Shown: positions 1 through 8,910, counted from the first letter of the stretch. The stretch: DNA of 33,410 nucleotides from Ferrimonas sediminicola (GCF_005116715.1 NZ_SWCI01000022.1:1-33410), one strand, 5' to 3'. Notes: generated from the letters alone by a model not told the origin. Made by a program: numbers and translations.

Positions 1-333
1 TTGGCCATTGTGCGCGGTCGTAGCCCTCATGGCGAGCGTGCAGCGAACCCCTGCCAAGGCAACGACGCGCTTCCCTAGCAACACGCCCCGTCGTCTTCCT
101 GGCGCAGGCCAGGAGCCAGGGCTTTTCACTCGGTCCGAGCTAAACCGCCGGATGCCTGCGTATACGGGTATGGTGGTACTGGATGGTGCCTCTGACGTTC
201 AGATTTATTCCCGGCCAGCCAGTGAAAACTGCCGTCAAATGGGAGAGTCCCTGTTCCTTTATTGGTGGCCTATCGGTGAGGGAGATTGTCCTGTAATGCC
301 CAGAACCATGGGATCCTAGAGAGTTTGCTCTAT
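1..333. other. Leader stretch with no recognised gene; repeat-like palindromes
   Basis: No convincing gene is visible. One plus-strand frame stays open from the window edge to a stop at 317-319 (about 105 codons), but its translation resembles nothing I know and has no ribosome-binding site at any start. Several short palindromes sit here, for example CCTGGC/GCCAGG at 98-103 and 108-113, and a CGTATACG core near 160-167. The general look (a GGCGCAGGCCAGGA segment, then a GGATGCCTGCGTATACGGGT segment) resembles the dispersed palindromic extragenic repeats of marine gammaproteobacteria. That is an impression from memory, not a match I could test. A C-terminal gene tail at the window edge cannot be excluded. 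Confidence 0.3.
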
Positions 334-350
334 AACTGGTCTGAACAGTT
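334..350. promoter_or_regulatory. FadR-type operator upstream of acyl-CoA synthetase gene
   Basis: The 17-mer AACTGGTCTGAACAGTT is a near-perfect inverted repeat (7 of 8 arm positions pair). It follows the FadR operator pattern AACTGGTCNGACCAGTT known from enterobacteria, Vibrio and Shewanella. It lies about 130 bp upstream of a long-chain acyl-CoA synthetase gene, a classic FadR target. Inference: repression in the absence of long-chain acyl-CoA. Confidence 0.65.
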
Positions 351-357
351 GGTGGTT

Positions 358-377
358 ATTGTGCTCTGCTGCACAAT
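358..377. promoter_or_regulatory. CRP-like palindrome
   Basis: ATTGTGC and GCACAAT are perfect 7-base arms separated by six bases, eight bases downstream of the FadR-type site. The layout TGTGC-N6-GCACA matches the CRP architecture TGTGA-N6-TCACA except for one symmetrical position. CRP activation together with FadR repression is the known logic of E. coli fad genes. A different dimeric regulator with 6-base spacing is also possible. Confidence 0.4.
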
Positions 378-477
378 TTAAGTGAGATTAACCTTACCTG
401 TCCGGTCGGAGTTGGGTAAGATTCGCTGGAAACAGTGAACATCTGTACGCTAAATCCATCACGGTGGGAGTTCAGCA

Positions 478-2316
478 GTGACCCAACTTCTCGAGGATCT
501 GCACCTGGTAGATCTGATTCAGGACCAAATTAAGGCGCTGCCGGAGCAGCCAGCCATCTCCTACCGCGAACAGGGTCGGTGGCACCCGATTAGTTGGCGC
601 GAGTTGGGCGATAACCTGACCCAACTGGCGAAGGTGATGATCCACCTGGGCATAGAGACCCAGGACAAGATCGCCATCTTTGCCCAGAACTCGGAGCGGT
701 GGGCGATGACCGACCTGGCCGGCATGCAGTGTCGCTCGGTGGTTGTGCCCATCTACCCCACCAATACCGCGGATCAGGCCAGGTATATCATCAATGATGC
801 CGGGGCCAAGCTGCTGTTTGTCGGTGATCAGGAGCAGTATGACAAGGCGCTGGAGGTGGCTTCGGAGTGCCCCTCGCTGACCAACATCATCCTGATGAAG
901 TCCTCCATCACCCAGGGCAATAGCCCGGTGGTTCAACACTATTTCCATCAGCTGCTGGAGTACGATGTTGACTACTGTCAGCCCCTGCTGCAGGAGCGAC
1001 TCGCCAGCCGCAGCCTGGATGACCTGATAACCCTGATCTACACCTCGGGCACCACCGGTGAACCAAAGGGGGTGATGCTGGATTACCGCAACTTTGCCAG
1101 CACCACCAGGCAGCATTCACGCATCCTGAGTTTCAATGCCGGTGAGCGCTCCCTGGCGTTCCTGCCCCTGTCCCATGTGTTTGAACGGGGCTGGACCCTG
1201 TTTGCCCTGGGGCGTGGCGGTCATGTCGGTTTCCTGGAGAACCCCGCCGAGGTACAGAAGGCCCTGACCGAATTCAAGCCGGCGGTGATGTGTGCCGTGC
1301 CCCGCTTCTACGAGAAGGTCTACAGCGCGGTGGCCGACAAGGTCGGCAAGGCGCCGGCTCCCCGCCGGTTCCTGTTCTACTGGGCGTTGCGTCAAGGGCG
1401 CATCCGCTTCGAAGCGGCCAACAGGGGACGGCGACTGAACCCGGCGCGTCAGCAGCTGGTGAACCTGGCAGACAAGCTGGTTCTGTCCAAATTGCGCGAC
1501 GTGCTGGGTGGCGAGATCCGCTTCATGCCCTGTGGTGGTGCCAAGCTGGACGACGTGGTGCACGAGTTCTTCCAGTCTGTCGGCATTACCCTGTTGTGCG
1601 GCTATGGGATGACCGAGACCACCGCCACCATTTCCTGTGGACTGCCGGGTAGCATTCGCCTTCAGGGTAATGGCCGTCCCATGCCCGAGGTTCAGGTAAA
1701 GATTGGCGATGACAACGAGATCCTGGTCAAGGGTGACACGGTGATGAAGGGCTACTACAACCGGCCCGATGATACCGATGCGGTGTTTGTGGATGGCTGG
1801 CTCAGAACCGGCGATGCCGGCCGCCTGGATGACGAGGGTCACCTTCACATCACCGACCGCATCAAGGAGCTGATGAAGACCTCCAACGGCAAGTACATTG
1901 CCCCCCAGAGGGTGGAGGGGATGGTGGCCCGGGACCCCCTCATCGAGCAAGTGGCGGTGGTTGCCGAGGCCCGAAACTATGTTTCGGCGCTGATCGTGCC
2001 CGCCTTCGAGTCATTGGAGAGCTGGGCCAAGGAGAAGGGGATCAAGTACAAGGACCCGCTGGACCTGATTCAGCATTCCGACGTGGTGGAGCACTTCGAG
2101 CAGCGGTTGAAGGAGGTGCAGCAGGAGCTGGCCAAGTTTGAGCAGGTGAAGAAGTTCACCCTGCTCCCGCGCGAGTTCTGCATGAAGCGTGGTGAACTGA
2201 CCCCCACCCTCAAGCTTCGGCGCAAGGTGATTAACGAGCGTTTCTCCGAGGAGATCGACGCCATGTACAGCAAGGCGAAGAAACTGGTGGAGCGGAAGAA
2301 GGCCTCGCTGAAGTAG
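478..2316 (+). CDS. Long-chain acyl-CoA synthetase (AMP-forming)
   Basis: This 612-residue enzyme of the ANL adenylating superfamily activates fatty acids to acyl-CoA through an acyl-AMP intermediate. The ATP-binding P-loop YTSGTTGEPKG is at residues 188-198, GYGMTET (adenine motif) at 375-381, the hinge motif GWLRTGD at 440-446 and the catalytic-lysine region GKYIAPQRVE at 471-480. The length and the NGKYIAP segment fit the FAA1-like long-chain group better than the shorter E. coli FadD, so I give no symbol. The GTG start at 478 is preceded by GGTGGGAG at good spacing. The upstream FadR- and CRP-like sites support a role in fatty-acid degradation. It is followed by its own terminator and then a thioesterase gene. 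The exact chain-length preference cannot be read from sequence. Confidence 0.9.
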   Translation: MTQLLEDLHLVDLIQDQIKALPEQPAISYREQGRWHPISWRELGDNLTQLAKVMIHLGIETQDKIAIFAQNSERWAMTDLAGMQCRSVVVPIYPTNTADQARYIINDAGAKLLFVGDQEQYDKALEVASECPSLTNIILMKSSITQGNSPVVQHYFHQLLEYDVDYCQPLLQERLASRSLDDLITLIYTSGTTGEPKGVMLDYRNFASTTRQHSRILSFNAGERSLAFLPLSHVFERGWTLFALGRGGHVGFLENPAEVQKALTEFKPAVMCAVPRFYEKVYSAVADKVGKAPAPRRFLFYWALRQGRIRFEAANRGRRLNPARQQLVNLADKLVLSKLRDVLGGEIRFMPCGGAKLDDVVHEFFQSVGITLLCGYGMTETTATISCGLPGSIRLQGNGRPMPEVQVKIGDDNEILVKGDTVMKGYYNRPDDTDAVFVDGWLRTGDAGRLDDEGHLHITDRIKELMKTSNGKYIAPQRVEGMVARDPLIEQVAVVAEARNYVSALIVPAFESLESWAKEKGIKYKDPLDLIQHSDVVEHFEQRLKEVQQELAKFEQVKKFTLLPREFCMKRGELTPTLKLRRKVINERFSEEIDAMYSKAKKLVERKKASLK

Positions 2317-2335
2317 CCAATGGTCTTGACGAAAA

Positions 2336-2360
2336 GGGTGCCGGGCAGGCACCCTTTTTT
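2336..2360 (+). terminator. Rho-independent terminator after acyl-CoA synthetase gene
   Basis: A perfect 7-bp stem GGGTGCC/GGCACCC with a 5-base loop is followed directly by six T residues. It starts 19 bp after the synthetase stop codon and ends 21 bp before the thioesterase start. The thioesterase therefore probably depends on read-through or on a weak promoter overlapping this site. Confidence 0.85.
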
Positions 2361-2381
2361 ATGCATAGAAAAGGAGTTGCC

Positions 2382-2786
2382 ATGCATACCATTACCCTCA
2401 GTCCCAGGTTTTCCGAAACCGATGCCCTGGGCCATATCAACAACACCGTGGTGCCGGTTTGGTTCGAGGAGGCCCGCACCCCCATCTTCCGTTGCTTTGT
2501 GCCCAGCCTGGATCACCGGGAGTGGAACCTGATCCTGGCCGGATTCAAGATCGACTACCTGCTTCCCACCTACTACGGTCAGGACGTGGTGATTACCACC
2601 GGCGTAAATCAGATCGGCAACAGCTCACTGAAGATCTGGCACCAGGCGTCTCAGGGAGACAAGGTGGTCGCCCGCGCGGAGGTCGCCATGGTTCACTATG
2701 ACTATGGTGAGGAGAAGCCGGTGAGGATTCCCGACGAGATTCGACAAGCCTTGTCACCTCTTAGGGGAGACAGGCCCTGGGACTGA
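2382..2786 (+). CDS. Acyl-CoA thioesterase, hotdog fold (4HBT family)
   Basis: This 134-residue single-domain hotdog thioesterase presumably hydrolyses acyl-CoA thioesters. The N-terminal signature FSETDALGHINN (residues about 9-20) carries the Asp/His-Asn pattern of YbgC/FadM-type enzymes, and the following segment (VPVWFEEARTP) is the helix of the hotdog fold. An ATG at 2361 is in frame, but the start at 2382 is preferred because AAGGAG stands six bases before it. The gene lies just downstream of an acyl-CoA synthetase and may act on the same acyl-CoA pool; this is inferred from position only. The substrate is unknown. It ends just before a bidirectional terminator shared with the convergent mtnC gene. 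Confidence 0.85.
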   Translation: MHTITLSPRFSETDALGHINNTVVPVWFEEARTPIFRCFVPSLDHREWNLILAGFKIDYLLPTYYGQDVVITTGVNQIGNSSLKIWHQASQGDKVVARAEVAMVHYDYGEEKPVRIPDEIRQALSPLRGDRPWD

Positions 2787-2814
2787 AAAAAGCGGCCAAT
2801 CGGCCGCTTTTTTT
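2786..2814. terminator. Bidirectional terminator between thioesterase and mtnC
   Basis: The inverted repeat GCGGCC-AATC-GGCCGC is flanked by six A residues on the left and seven T residues on the right, so it can terminate transcription in both directions. It touches the last base of both convergent genes. Confidence 0.85.
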
Positions 2815-3500
2815 CAGAAACTCTCCAGGTTCAACTGGCTGAACTCCTGAATCACCGGGTGCTTGCCCTGGCGTATCCCTTCACTCCTGACGATCTGACA
2901 GGTTTTCAGGCCAGCCGCCTTGGCGGCATTGAGCTCCTCCAGTCGATCGGAGACAAACAGGATCAGGTTGGGCCACATACTGATGGTGTTGATGATGTTG
3001 CGGTAGGCCTGAGGCTCCACCTTCTGACCCATATGGGTGTCGAAGTGGCCGTGGAACAGGTTGCGCAGGTCACCGAACTGGCTGTGCTGAAACAGCAGTT
3101 CCTGGGCTTCGGTGGAGCTAGAGGAGAAACTGTAGATTCGCTTGCCTTGTGCCTTGAGGGACTTCAGAGACTCCAGGGCATCGGGGTAGATGTGGCCTTC
3201 CAGATCACCCTGACGATAGCCTTGGCGCCAGATCATCCCCTGGATGGTTTTCAGGGGGGTTGCTTTCTGATCCTCGGCGATCCATTGAAGCAGGATCTCT
3301 ACCACGCGAGCCAGGTCGGCATCGGGTTCGCCAGCCAACTCCTTGACGTCATCGATACAGTGGGACACCACCACCTGCTCCTGGTTCTCCTCGATAAACC
3401 GGGCCATCTCTTTGGCCGAGTAAGAGAACAACACTTTTTTAATGAAGTCGTAATCCGTGGTGGTACCGGCGGTATCTACGATAACGGCTTGAATTCCCAT
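2814..3500 (-). CDS. mtnC: Acireductone synthase / enolase-phosphatase E1
   Basis: This 228-residue HAD-superfamily enzyme of the methionine-salvage pathway converts 2,3-diketo-5-methylthiopentyl-1-phosphate to acireductone by enolisation and dephosphorylation. Family hallmarks are VLFSYS (about 24-29), the IQGMIWRQGYRQGDLEGHIYP block, a Ser-rich motif II (YSFSSSSTEAQELLF), GHFDT and the motif III/IV segment ILFVSDRLEELNAAKAAG. Motif I reads DTAGTTT (Asp9, Ala11) instead of the common DxEGTT, so the usual acid/base Glu is Ala, as in phosphonoacetaldehyde hydrolase. From memory, Shewanella MtnC proteins share this variant. It lies 70 bp downstream of hutI on the same strand, and no other salvage genes are in the window. 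Confidence 0.85.
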   Translation of the reverse strand: MGIQAVIVDTAGTTTDYDFIKKVLFSYSAKEMARFIEENQEQVVVSHCIDDVKELAGEPDADLARVVEILLQWIAEDQKATPLKTIQGMIWRQGYRQGDLEGHIYPDALESLKSLKAQGKRIYSFSSSSTEAQELLFQHSQFGDLRNLFHGHFDTHMGQKVEPQAYRNIINTISMWPNLILFVSDRLEELNAAKAAGLKTCQIVRSEGIRQGKHPVIQEFSQLNLESF

Positions 3501-3527
3501 AGTCCCTACAATAATAAAGTCGCATCA

Positions 3528-3543
3528 GCGCAAATATTAGCGC
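3528..3543. promoter_or_regulatory. Palindrome upstream of mtnC (operator candidate)
   Basis: GCGCAAATATTAGCGC is symmetrical at 14 of 16 positions and lies 28 bp upstream of the mtnC start, in the gap to hutI. It has the size and position of a repressor site. I cannot assign it to a known regulator. Confidence 0.3.
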
Positions 3544-3570
3544 CGAGGCGGGTTCAATGCCAGCTTTAAC

Positions 3571-4800
3571 TTAGCTCACTCTCACCACTTTTCCGGCCTT
3601 GTAGACCGCCCTGCAGGGTCGGTTGCCGTACTGCCAGGCGAGCTCCGCAGGGTGGCCAATCTGCCACTGCGCCATATCGGCGATCATCCCCACTTTCAGC
3701 TGACCCACCCGGTCGCCGACGCCCAGGGCCTGGGCGCCGTGGCGGGTCACGCCGGCCAGGGCTTCGGCGGGTGTCAGGCCAAACAGGGTACAGCCCATAT
3801 TGACCATCAGCAGGGTGGAGCAGAGGGGGGAGCTGCCCGGATTGAAATCGGAGGCCACCGCCATGGGGACCCCATGGTGGCGTAGCAGCTCGACCGGGGG
3901 TTTGCGGGTCTCCCTGAGGAAGTAGAAGGCCCCGGGCAGCAGCACGGCCACGGTGCCGGAGTCGGCCAGGGCCTTGACCCCTGCCTCATCCAGGCACTCG
4001 ATGTGGTCCACGGACAGGGCCTGATGGCGGGCGGCCAGTTGGCTTCCCCCCATGTTGGACAGCTGCTCGGCATGCAACTTGACCGGAAGCCCCAGTTCCC
4101 GGGCTGTGCGGAACACCTGTTCGGTCTGGTCCAGGTCAAAGGCGATGTTCTCGCAGAATACATCCACCGCATCGGCCAGGTTATCGGCGGCGATCGCGGG
4201 CATCATCTCGTCACACACCAGGTCGACGTAAGCCTGTTGCCGTCCCTGATATTCCGCCGGCAGCGCATGGGCACCGAGGAAGGTGGTGTGGACATCCAGT
4301 GGATGCACCTCGCCCAGGTGGCGGGCCAGGCTGAGCATCTTATGCTCGGTCTCGGTATCCAGCCCGTAACCGGATTTGATCTCTACCCGGGTCACGCCCT
4401 CAGCCAGCAGGGCGTTGAGGCGTTCGCGGCCTAGCTGGAACAGGGTTTCCTCGTCCGCCGCCCGGGTGGCCTTGACCGTAGAGAGGATGCCGCCACCCTG
4501 GCGGGCGATCTCTTCATAGGTGGCGCCATTGAGCCTGGCCTCGAACTCGCTGGCCCGGGTACCGGCAAACACCAGGTGGGTATGACAGTCCACCAGGCCC
4601 GGAGTCAGCCACTGGCCGTTGCCCTTGATCACCGGCATGGCGAGGGGGTCAAACTCGGGCAGTTCAGAGCGTGGGCCCACCCAGGCGATTCGGCCATCTT
4701 TGACCGCCAGGGCGGCGTCCTCAATCTCGCCATAACTGCCCGGTCTGTCTGGATCCATGGTGGCCAGATTGATGTCTATCCAAAGCTGATCCCACTCCAT
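3571..4800 (-). CDS. hutI: Imidazolonepropionase
   Basis: This enzyme (409 residues) is the third step of histidine degradation, hydrolysing 4-imidazolone-5-propionate to N-formimino-L-glutamate. It is an amidohydrolase-fold metalloenzyme. The metal-binding HTH of [11 protein letters not shown], the substrate-binding stretch [40 protein letters not shown] and the late ASDFNPGS aspartate motif are all visible in the expected order. The ATG start has AAGGAG seven bases upstream. It is transcribed away from hutC across a 109-bp gap that contains the HutC operator. Full length, with no sign of damage. Confidence 0.96.
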   Translation of the reverse strand: MEWDQLWIDINLATMDPDRPGSYGEIEDAALAVKDGRIAWVGPRSELPEFDPLAMPVIKGNGQWLTPGLVDCHTHLVFAGTRASEFEARLNGATYEEIARQGGGILSTVKATRAADEETLFQLGRERLNALLAEGVTRVEIKSGYGLDTETEHKMLSLARHLGEVHPLDVHTTFLGAHALPAEYQGRQQAYVDLVCDEMMPAIAADNLADAVDVFCENIAFDLDQTEQVFRTARELGLPVKLHAEQLSNMGGSQLAARHQALSVDHIECLDEAGVKALADSGTVAVLLPGAFYFLRETRKPPVELLRHHGVPMAVASDFNPGSSPLCSTLLMVNMGCTLFGLTPAEALAGVTRHGAQALGVGDRVGQLKVGMIADMAQWQIGHPAELAWQYGNRPCRAVYKAGKVVRVS

Positions 4801-4849
4801 TTCGCGCTCCTTGGGCTCAAATTATCTCTCGGCATTCTGGCAATCTTTG

Positions 4850-4863
4850 CTTGTATATACAAG
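4850..4863. promoter_or_regulatory. HutC operator in the hutI/hutC gap
   Basis: CTTGTATATACAAG is a perfect 14-bp palindrome. It matches the TTGTATATACAA type of site bound by HutC of the GntR family in enterobacteria and pseudomonads. It is placed to control both hutI (50 bp away) and hutC-hutU-hutH (47 bp away). Urocanate is the known inducer of HutC. The site is seen directly; the binding is inferred. Confidence 0.85.
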
Positions 4864-4909
4864 TCGTCTGTGTCATTTTTGATCGCAGAGACCACCCCGG
4901 GAGCCCACT

Positions 4910-5617
4910 TTGGCCGCACCAAAATTCATTGAAATCAAGCAACACCTCACCGAGCTGATCGAGCAGGGTAGCCTGGCCGAGCACGCCAAGGTGCCATCGG
5001 AAAACGCCCTGGCCGCTCAGTTTGAGTGTAGCCGGATGACCGCCCGCCGGGCCCTGACTGAGCTGGTGGAGCAGGGGGTGTTGGTACGCAGTCAGGGGCA
5101 GGGGACCTTTGTGGCGTCCCTCAAGTCCCAGGGGTCTATGCTGACCATTCGCAACATCGCCGATGAGGTGAAGGAGCGGGGCAGGGGCCACAGGGTGCAG
5201 GTGCTGGCTAAGACCAGGCTGGCTGCGGACACCGAGGTGGCCATCGCCCTGGGGCTGTCGCCGGGAACCGAAGTGGGCCATACCGCCCTGCTGCACCTGG
5301 AGGAGGGGCTGCCGATGCAGCTGGAGCACCGCTATGTCAACCTGGCGCTGGTGCCTGGGTACCTGGAGCAGGACTTTGCCCTGCAGACGCCCCATGAGTA
5401 CCTGAGCCAGGTCGCCCCTCTGACCGAAGCCCACCATGAGGTGGAGGCGGTGGTGGTGGACACGGCCACCGCTGAGCTGTTGCAGTTGGGGCCAGGCGAG
5501 CCCTGTTTGAGAATTTTACGCCGTACCTGGAGCCGATCCGGTGCGGTGAGCTTTGCCAGACTGACTCACCCGGGCAGCCGTTACCGGCTGGGTGGCCACC
5601 TGGTGATGGACAATTAG
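4910..5617 (+). CDS. hutC: Histidine utilisation repressor, GntR/HutC family
   Basis: This 235-residue repressor has an N-terminal winged helix-turn-helix (about residues 5-70, with KVPSENALAAQFECSRMTARRAL as the recognition region) and a C-terminal UTRA ligand-binding domain (about 85-230, with LRILRRTW near the end). The start appears to be a TTG at 4910 with CGGGAG six bases before it; this gives the usual short N-terminus (MAAPKFIEIKQHL). It precedes hutU by 18 bp and is probably co-transcribed with hutU-hutH. The palindromic site at 4850-4863 suggests autoregulation along with control of hutI. Confidence 0.93.
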   Translation: MAAPKFIEIKQHLTELIEQGSLAEHAKVPSENALAAQFECSRMTARRALTELVEQGVLVRSQGQGTFVASLKSQGSMLTIRNIADEVKERGRGHRVQVLAKTRLAADTEVAIALGLSPGTEVGHTALLHLEEGLPMQLEHRYVNLALVPGYLEQDFALQTPHEYLSQVAPLTEAHHEVEAVVVDTATAELLQLGPGEPCLRILRRTWSRSGAVSFARLTHPGSRYRLGGHLVMDN

Positions 5618-5635
5618 AGCAGTGAGGAGATCACG

Positions 5636-7324
5636 ATGAGCAACAACAAGGACACAGCCAATCGCCTGGACGAGAACCGGGTGATCCGTGCACCACGAGG
5701 CACTGAACTGAACGCCAAGAGCTGGCAGACCGAGGCGCCGCTGCGGATGCTGATGAACAACCTGGACCCGGAGGTGGCGGAGCACCCCCAGGGCCTGGTG
5801 GTCTATGGCGGCATCGGCCGTGCCGCCCGCAACTGGGCGTGTTTCGATCAGATCGTCGAGACCCTGAAACGCCTGGAGCTGGACGAGACCCTGCTGGTGC
5901 AGTCCGGTAAGCCGGTGGGCGTATTCAAGACCCATGAAAACGCGCCTCGGGTGCTGATCGCCAACTCCAATCTGGTGCCCCACTGGGCCAACTGGGAGCA
6001 CTTCAACGAGCTGGATAAGAAGGGGCTGGCCATGTACGGCCAGATGACTGCCGGCTCCTGGATCTACATCGGTACCCAGGGGATTGTCCAGGGCACTTAT
6101 GAGACCTTTGCTGCCGTCGCCAAGAAGCACTTCGACGGACAGGCGGCCGGTCGCTGGATCCTCACTGGCGGTCTGGGTGGCATGGGGGGTGCTCAGCCTC
6201 TGGCAGCCACCATGGCCGGCTTCTCCATGATCGCCGTGGAGTGCGATGAGACCCGCATCGACTTCCGTCTGCGTACCGGTTATGTCGACAGGAAGGCCTA
6301 CAGCCTGGATGAGGCGATGGGCATGATCGAACAGGCCAAGGCCGACGGCAAGCCTGTCTCCGTAGGTCTGCTGGCCAACGCCGCCGACATCTTTGGTGAG
6401 CTGGTGGCGAAGGGGATTACCCCGGACGTGGTCACCGACCAGACCTCGGCCCACGACCCTCTGAATGGCTACCTGCCCCAGGGCTGGACCATGGCCCAGG
6501 CCGCCGAGATGCGCCTGAAGGATGAGGCTGCGGTGGTGAAGGCGGCCAAGGCGTCAATGGCGGTTCAGGTTCAGGCGATGCTGGACCTTCAGGCGCGCGG
6601 AGCCGCCACCCTGGATTACGGCAATAACATCCGTCAGATGGCCTTGGAAGAGGGGGTGAAGAACGCCTTCGACTTCCCAGGCTTCGTACCGGCCTACATC
6701 CGTCCCCTGTTCTGCGAAGGGATCGGCCCCTTCCGCTGGGTGGCCCTCTCCGGCGACCCGGAGGACATCTATAAAACCGACCAGAAGGTGAAGGAGCTGA
6801 TCCCGGACGATCCGCACCTGCACAACTGGCTGGATATGGCCCGCGAGCGCATCCAGTTCCAGGGACTGCCTGCCCGCATCTGCTGGGTGGGGCTGAAAGA
6901 TCGCGCCCGCCTGGGCCGCGCCTTCAACGAGATGGTGAAGAATGGTGAACTGAAAGCCCCTGTGGTGATCGGTCGTGACCACCTGGATTCTGGCTCAGTG
7001 GCGTCTCCCAACCGGGAAACCGAAGGGATGATGGACGGTTCCGATGCCGTGTCCGACTGGCCGTTGCTGAACGCGATGCTCAACACCGCCGGCGGCGCCA
7101 CCTGGGTGAGCCTGCACCACGGTGGTGGCGTCGGCATGGGTTTCTCTCAGCACTCCGGCATCGTCATCCTGTGTGATGGCAGCGAAGAGGCGGATGCCCG
7201 CATCGGCCGTGTGCTGTGGAACGATCCCGCCACCGGTGTCATGCGTCACGCCGATGCCGGTTACGAAATCGCCAAAAACTGCGCCCGTGAGCAGGGCCTG
7301 GATCTGCCCATGGAGAACAACTAA
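5636..7324 (+). CDS. hutU: Urocanate hydratase
   Basis: This 562-residue enzyme uses tightly bound NAD+ to convert urocanate to imidazolonepropionate, step two of histidine degradation. The length is normal for the family. Characteristic stretches include [15 protein letters not shown] near the N-terminus, the nucleotide-binding [14 protein letters not shown], the active-site Cys region [15 protein letters not shown] and the glycine-rich [18 protein letters not shown] near the C-terminus. GAGGAG precedes the ATG at 5636. Its stop codon shares one base with the hutH start (TAATG), so the two are translationally coupled. Confidence 0.97.
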   Translation: MSNNKDTANRLDENRVIRAPRGTELNAKSWQTEAPLRMLMNNLDPEVAEHPQGLVVYGGIGRAARNWACFDQIVETLKRLELDETLLVQSGKPVGVFKTHENAPRVLIANSNLVPHWANWEHFNELDKKGLAMYGQMTAGSWIYIGTQGIVQGTYETFAAVAKKHFDGQAAGRWILTGGLGGMGGAQPLAATMAGFSMIAVECDETRIDFRLRTGYVDRKAYSLDEAMGMIEQAKADGKPVSVGLLANAADIFGELVAKGITPDVVTDQTSAHDPLNGYLPQGWTMAQAAEMRLKDEAAVVKAAKASMAVQVQAMLDLQARGAATLDYGNNIRQMALEEGVKNAFDFPGFVPAYIRPLFCEGIGPFRWVALSGDPEDIYKTDQKVKELIPDDPHLHNWLDMARERIQFQGLPARICWVGLKDRARLGRAFNEMVKNGELKAPVVIGRDHLDSGSVASPNRETEGMMDGSDAVSDWPLLNAMLNTAGGATWVSLHHGGGVGMGFSQHSGIVILCDGSEEADARIGRVLWNDPATGVMRHADAGYEIAKNCAREQGLDLPMENN

Positions 7325-8856
7325 TGCTGGAAATGACCCTGAACCCGGGCCAGTTGACCCTGGCCCAGCTGCGCAGCATCGGACAGAACCGGGTTAAGCT
7401 GACCCTGGCCGACAGCGCCTACGCCGCCATTGACCGCAGTGCCGCCACCGTGCAGCAGGTGATCGATGAAGACCGCGTGGTCTACGGCATCAATACTGGC
7501 TTTGGCCTGCTGGCCAACACCCGCATCGGCAAGGACGACCTGGCACTGCTGCAGCGCTCCATCGTGCTGTCCCATGCCGCCGGTACCGGTGCGCCCATGA
7601 GCGACAGCGCCGTGCGTCTGATGATGGTGCTGAAGATCAACTCCCTGGCCCGGGGTTTCTCCGGCATTCGCCGTGAGGTAATCGATGCCCTGATCGCCCT
7701 GGTGAATGCCGAAGTGTATCCCATAGTGCCGGAGAAGGGCTCTGTGGGGGCATCCGGCGACCTGGCGCCCCTGTCTCACATGGTGCTGCCACTGCTGGGT
7801 GAGGGCGAAGTGCGCTATCACGGTGAGATCATCGACGCCGCCACCGGCCTGGCCAAGGCCGGCCTGAGTCCCATGGAGCTGGCACCCAAGGAGGGTCTGG
7901 CCCTGCTCAACGGCACCCAGGCGTCCACGGCACTGGCGCTGCAGGGGCTGTTTCGAGCCGAAGACCTGTGGGCCGGCGCTTCCGTGGTCGGGGCCATGAG
8001 CGTCGAGGCGGCCCTGGGCAGTCGTCGCCCCTTTGATGCCCGCATCCACGAAGTACGTGGTCAACGGGGCCAGATCGACTCTGCCGCGGTGTTCCGTCAC
8101 CTGTTGGATGAGAACTCCGAGTTGGGTGACAGCCACGCCGGCTGTGAAAAGGTGCAGGACCCCTACTCCCTGCGCTGCCAGCCCCAGGTTATGGGGGCCT
8201 GCCTGACCCAGATCCGTCAGGCGGCCGAAGTGTTGCTGGTGGAGTCCAACGGCGTTACCGACAATCCGCTGGTGTTTGCCGACGAGGGTGACATCATCTC
8301 CGGCGGCAACTTCCATGCGGAGCCGGTGGCCATGGCTGCCGACAACTTGGCCATCGTCATTGCCGAAATTGGCGCCCTGGCGGAGCGGCGCATCGCGTTG
8401 CTGATCGATCGTAACCTGTCCGGTCTGCCCCCCTTCCTGGTGGATAATGGCGGGGTGAACTCCGGCTTTATGATCGCCCAGGTGACCGCCGCGGCCCTGG
8501 CCAGTGAGAACAAGACCCTGGCTCATCCGGCGTCGGTGGACAGCCTGCCCACCTCCGCCAACCAGGAGGACCATGTCTCCATGGCCACCTTCGCCGCCCG
8601 CCGTCTGCGGGAGATGGCGGAGAACAGCCGTGGCGTGCTGGCGGTGGAGCTGCTGGCGGCGGCCCAGGGCCTGGATTTCCGCAAGCCGCTGAAGGCCAGC
8701 ACCCGGGTGGAGCAGGCCAAGGCGCAGCTGCGTGAGCGGGTCCGTTTCTATGACAAGGACAGGTATTTTGCCCCGGACATCACCTTGGCCACGGAACTGC
8801 TGTGTGAGGCCGGCTACAACGCGCTGCTGCCCAAAGGCGTACTTCCCAGCCTATAA
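7324..8856 (+). CDS. hutH: Histidine ammonia-lyase
   Basis: This first enzyme of histidine degradation removes ammonia from L-histidine to give urocanate. It has 510 residues, normal for the family. The Ala-Ser-Gly that cyclises to the MIO prosthetic group is at 143-145 within [15 protein letters not shown]; the catalytic tyrosine region is VYGINTGFG (53-61). [17 protein letters not shown] and [12 protein letters not shown] are further family signatures. It overlaps hutU by one base and ends just before a strong terminator, so it is the last gene of the hutC-hutU-hutH operon. No formiminoglutamate-processing gene (hutG or hutF) follows. Confidence 0.97.
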   Translation: MLEMTLNPGQLTLAQLRSIGQNRVKLTLADSAYAAIDRSAATVQQVIDEDRVVYGINTGFGLLANTRIGKDDLALLQRSIVLSHAAGTGAPMSDSAVRLMMVLKINSLARGFSGIRREVIDALIALVNAEVYPIVPEKGSVGASGDLAPLSHMVLPLLGEGEVRYHGEIIDAATGLAKAGLSPMELAPKEGLALLNGTQASTALALQGLFRAEDLWAGASVVGAMSVEAALGSRRPFDARIHEVRGQRGQIDSAAVFRHLLDENSELGDSHAGCEKVQDPYSLRCQPQVMGACLTQIRQAAEVLLVESNGVTDNPLVFADEGDIISGGNFHAEPVAMAADNLAIVIAEIGALAERRIALLIDRNLSGLPPFLVDNGGVNSGFMIAQVTAAALASENKTLAHPASVDSLPTSANQEDHVSMATFAARRLREMAENSRGVLAVELLAAAQGLDFRKPLKASTRVEQAKAQLRERVRFYDKDRYFAPDITLATELLCEAGYNALLPKGVLPSL

Positions 8857-8884
8857 TTTAGACAGGCCAGTCTGATATTGAGAC

Positions 8885-8910
8885 AAGCCCCGCAACAGCG
8901 GGGCTTTTTT
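8885..8910 (+). terminator. Terminator of the hut operon
   Basis: An 8-bp stem AAGCCCCG/CGGGGCTT with a 6-base loop runs into six T residues, 28 bp after the hutH stop codon. Confidence 0.9.

Noticed and set aside
8-319. 103-codon plus-strand frame at the left edge
   Set aside because: No ribosome-binding site and no resemblance to a known family; it overlaps repeat-like palindromes. Kept only as an unassigned stretch.
7321-8574. 417-codon minus-strand frame opposite hutH
   Set aside because: Shadow frame of hutH; no start context and no motif.
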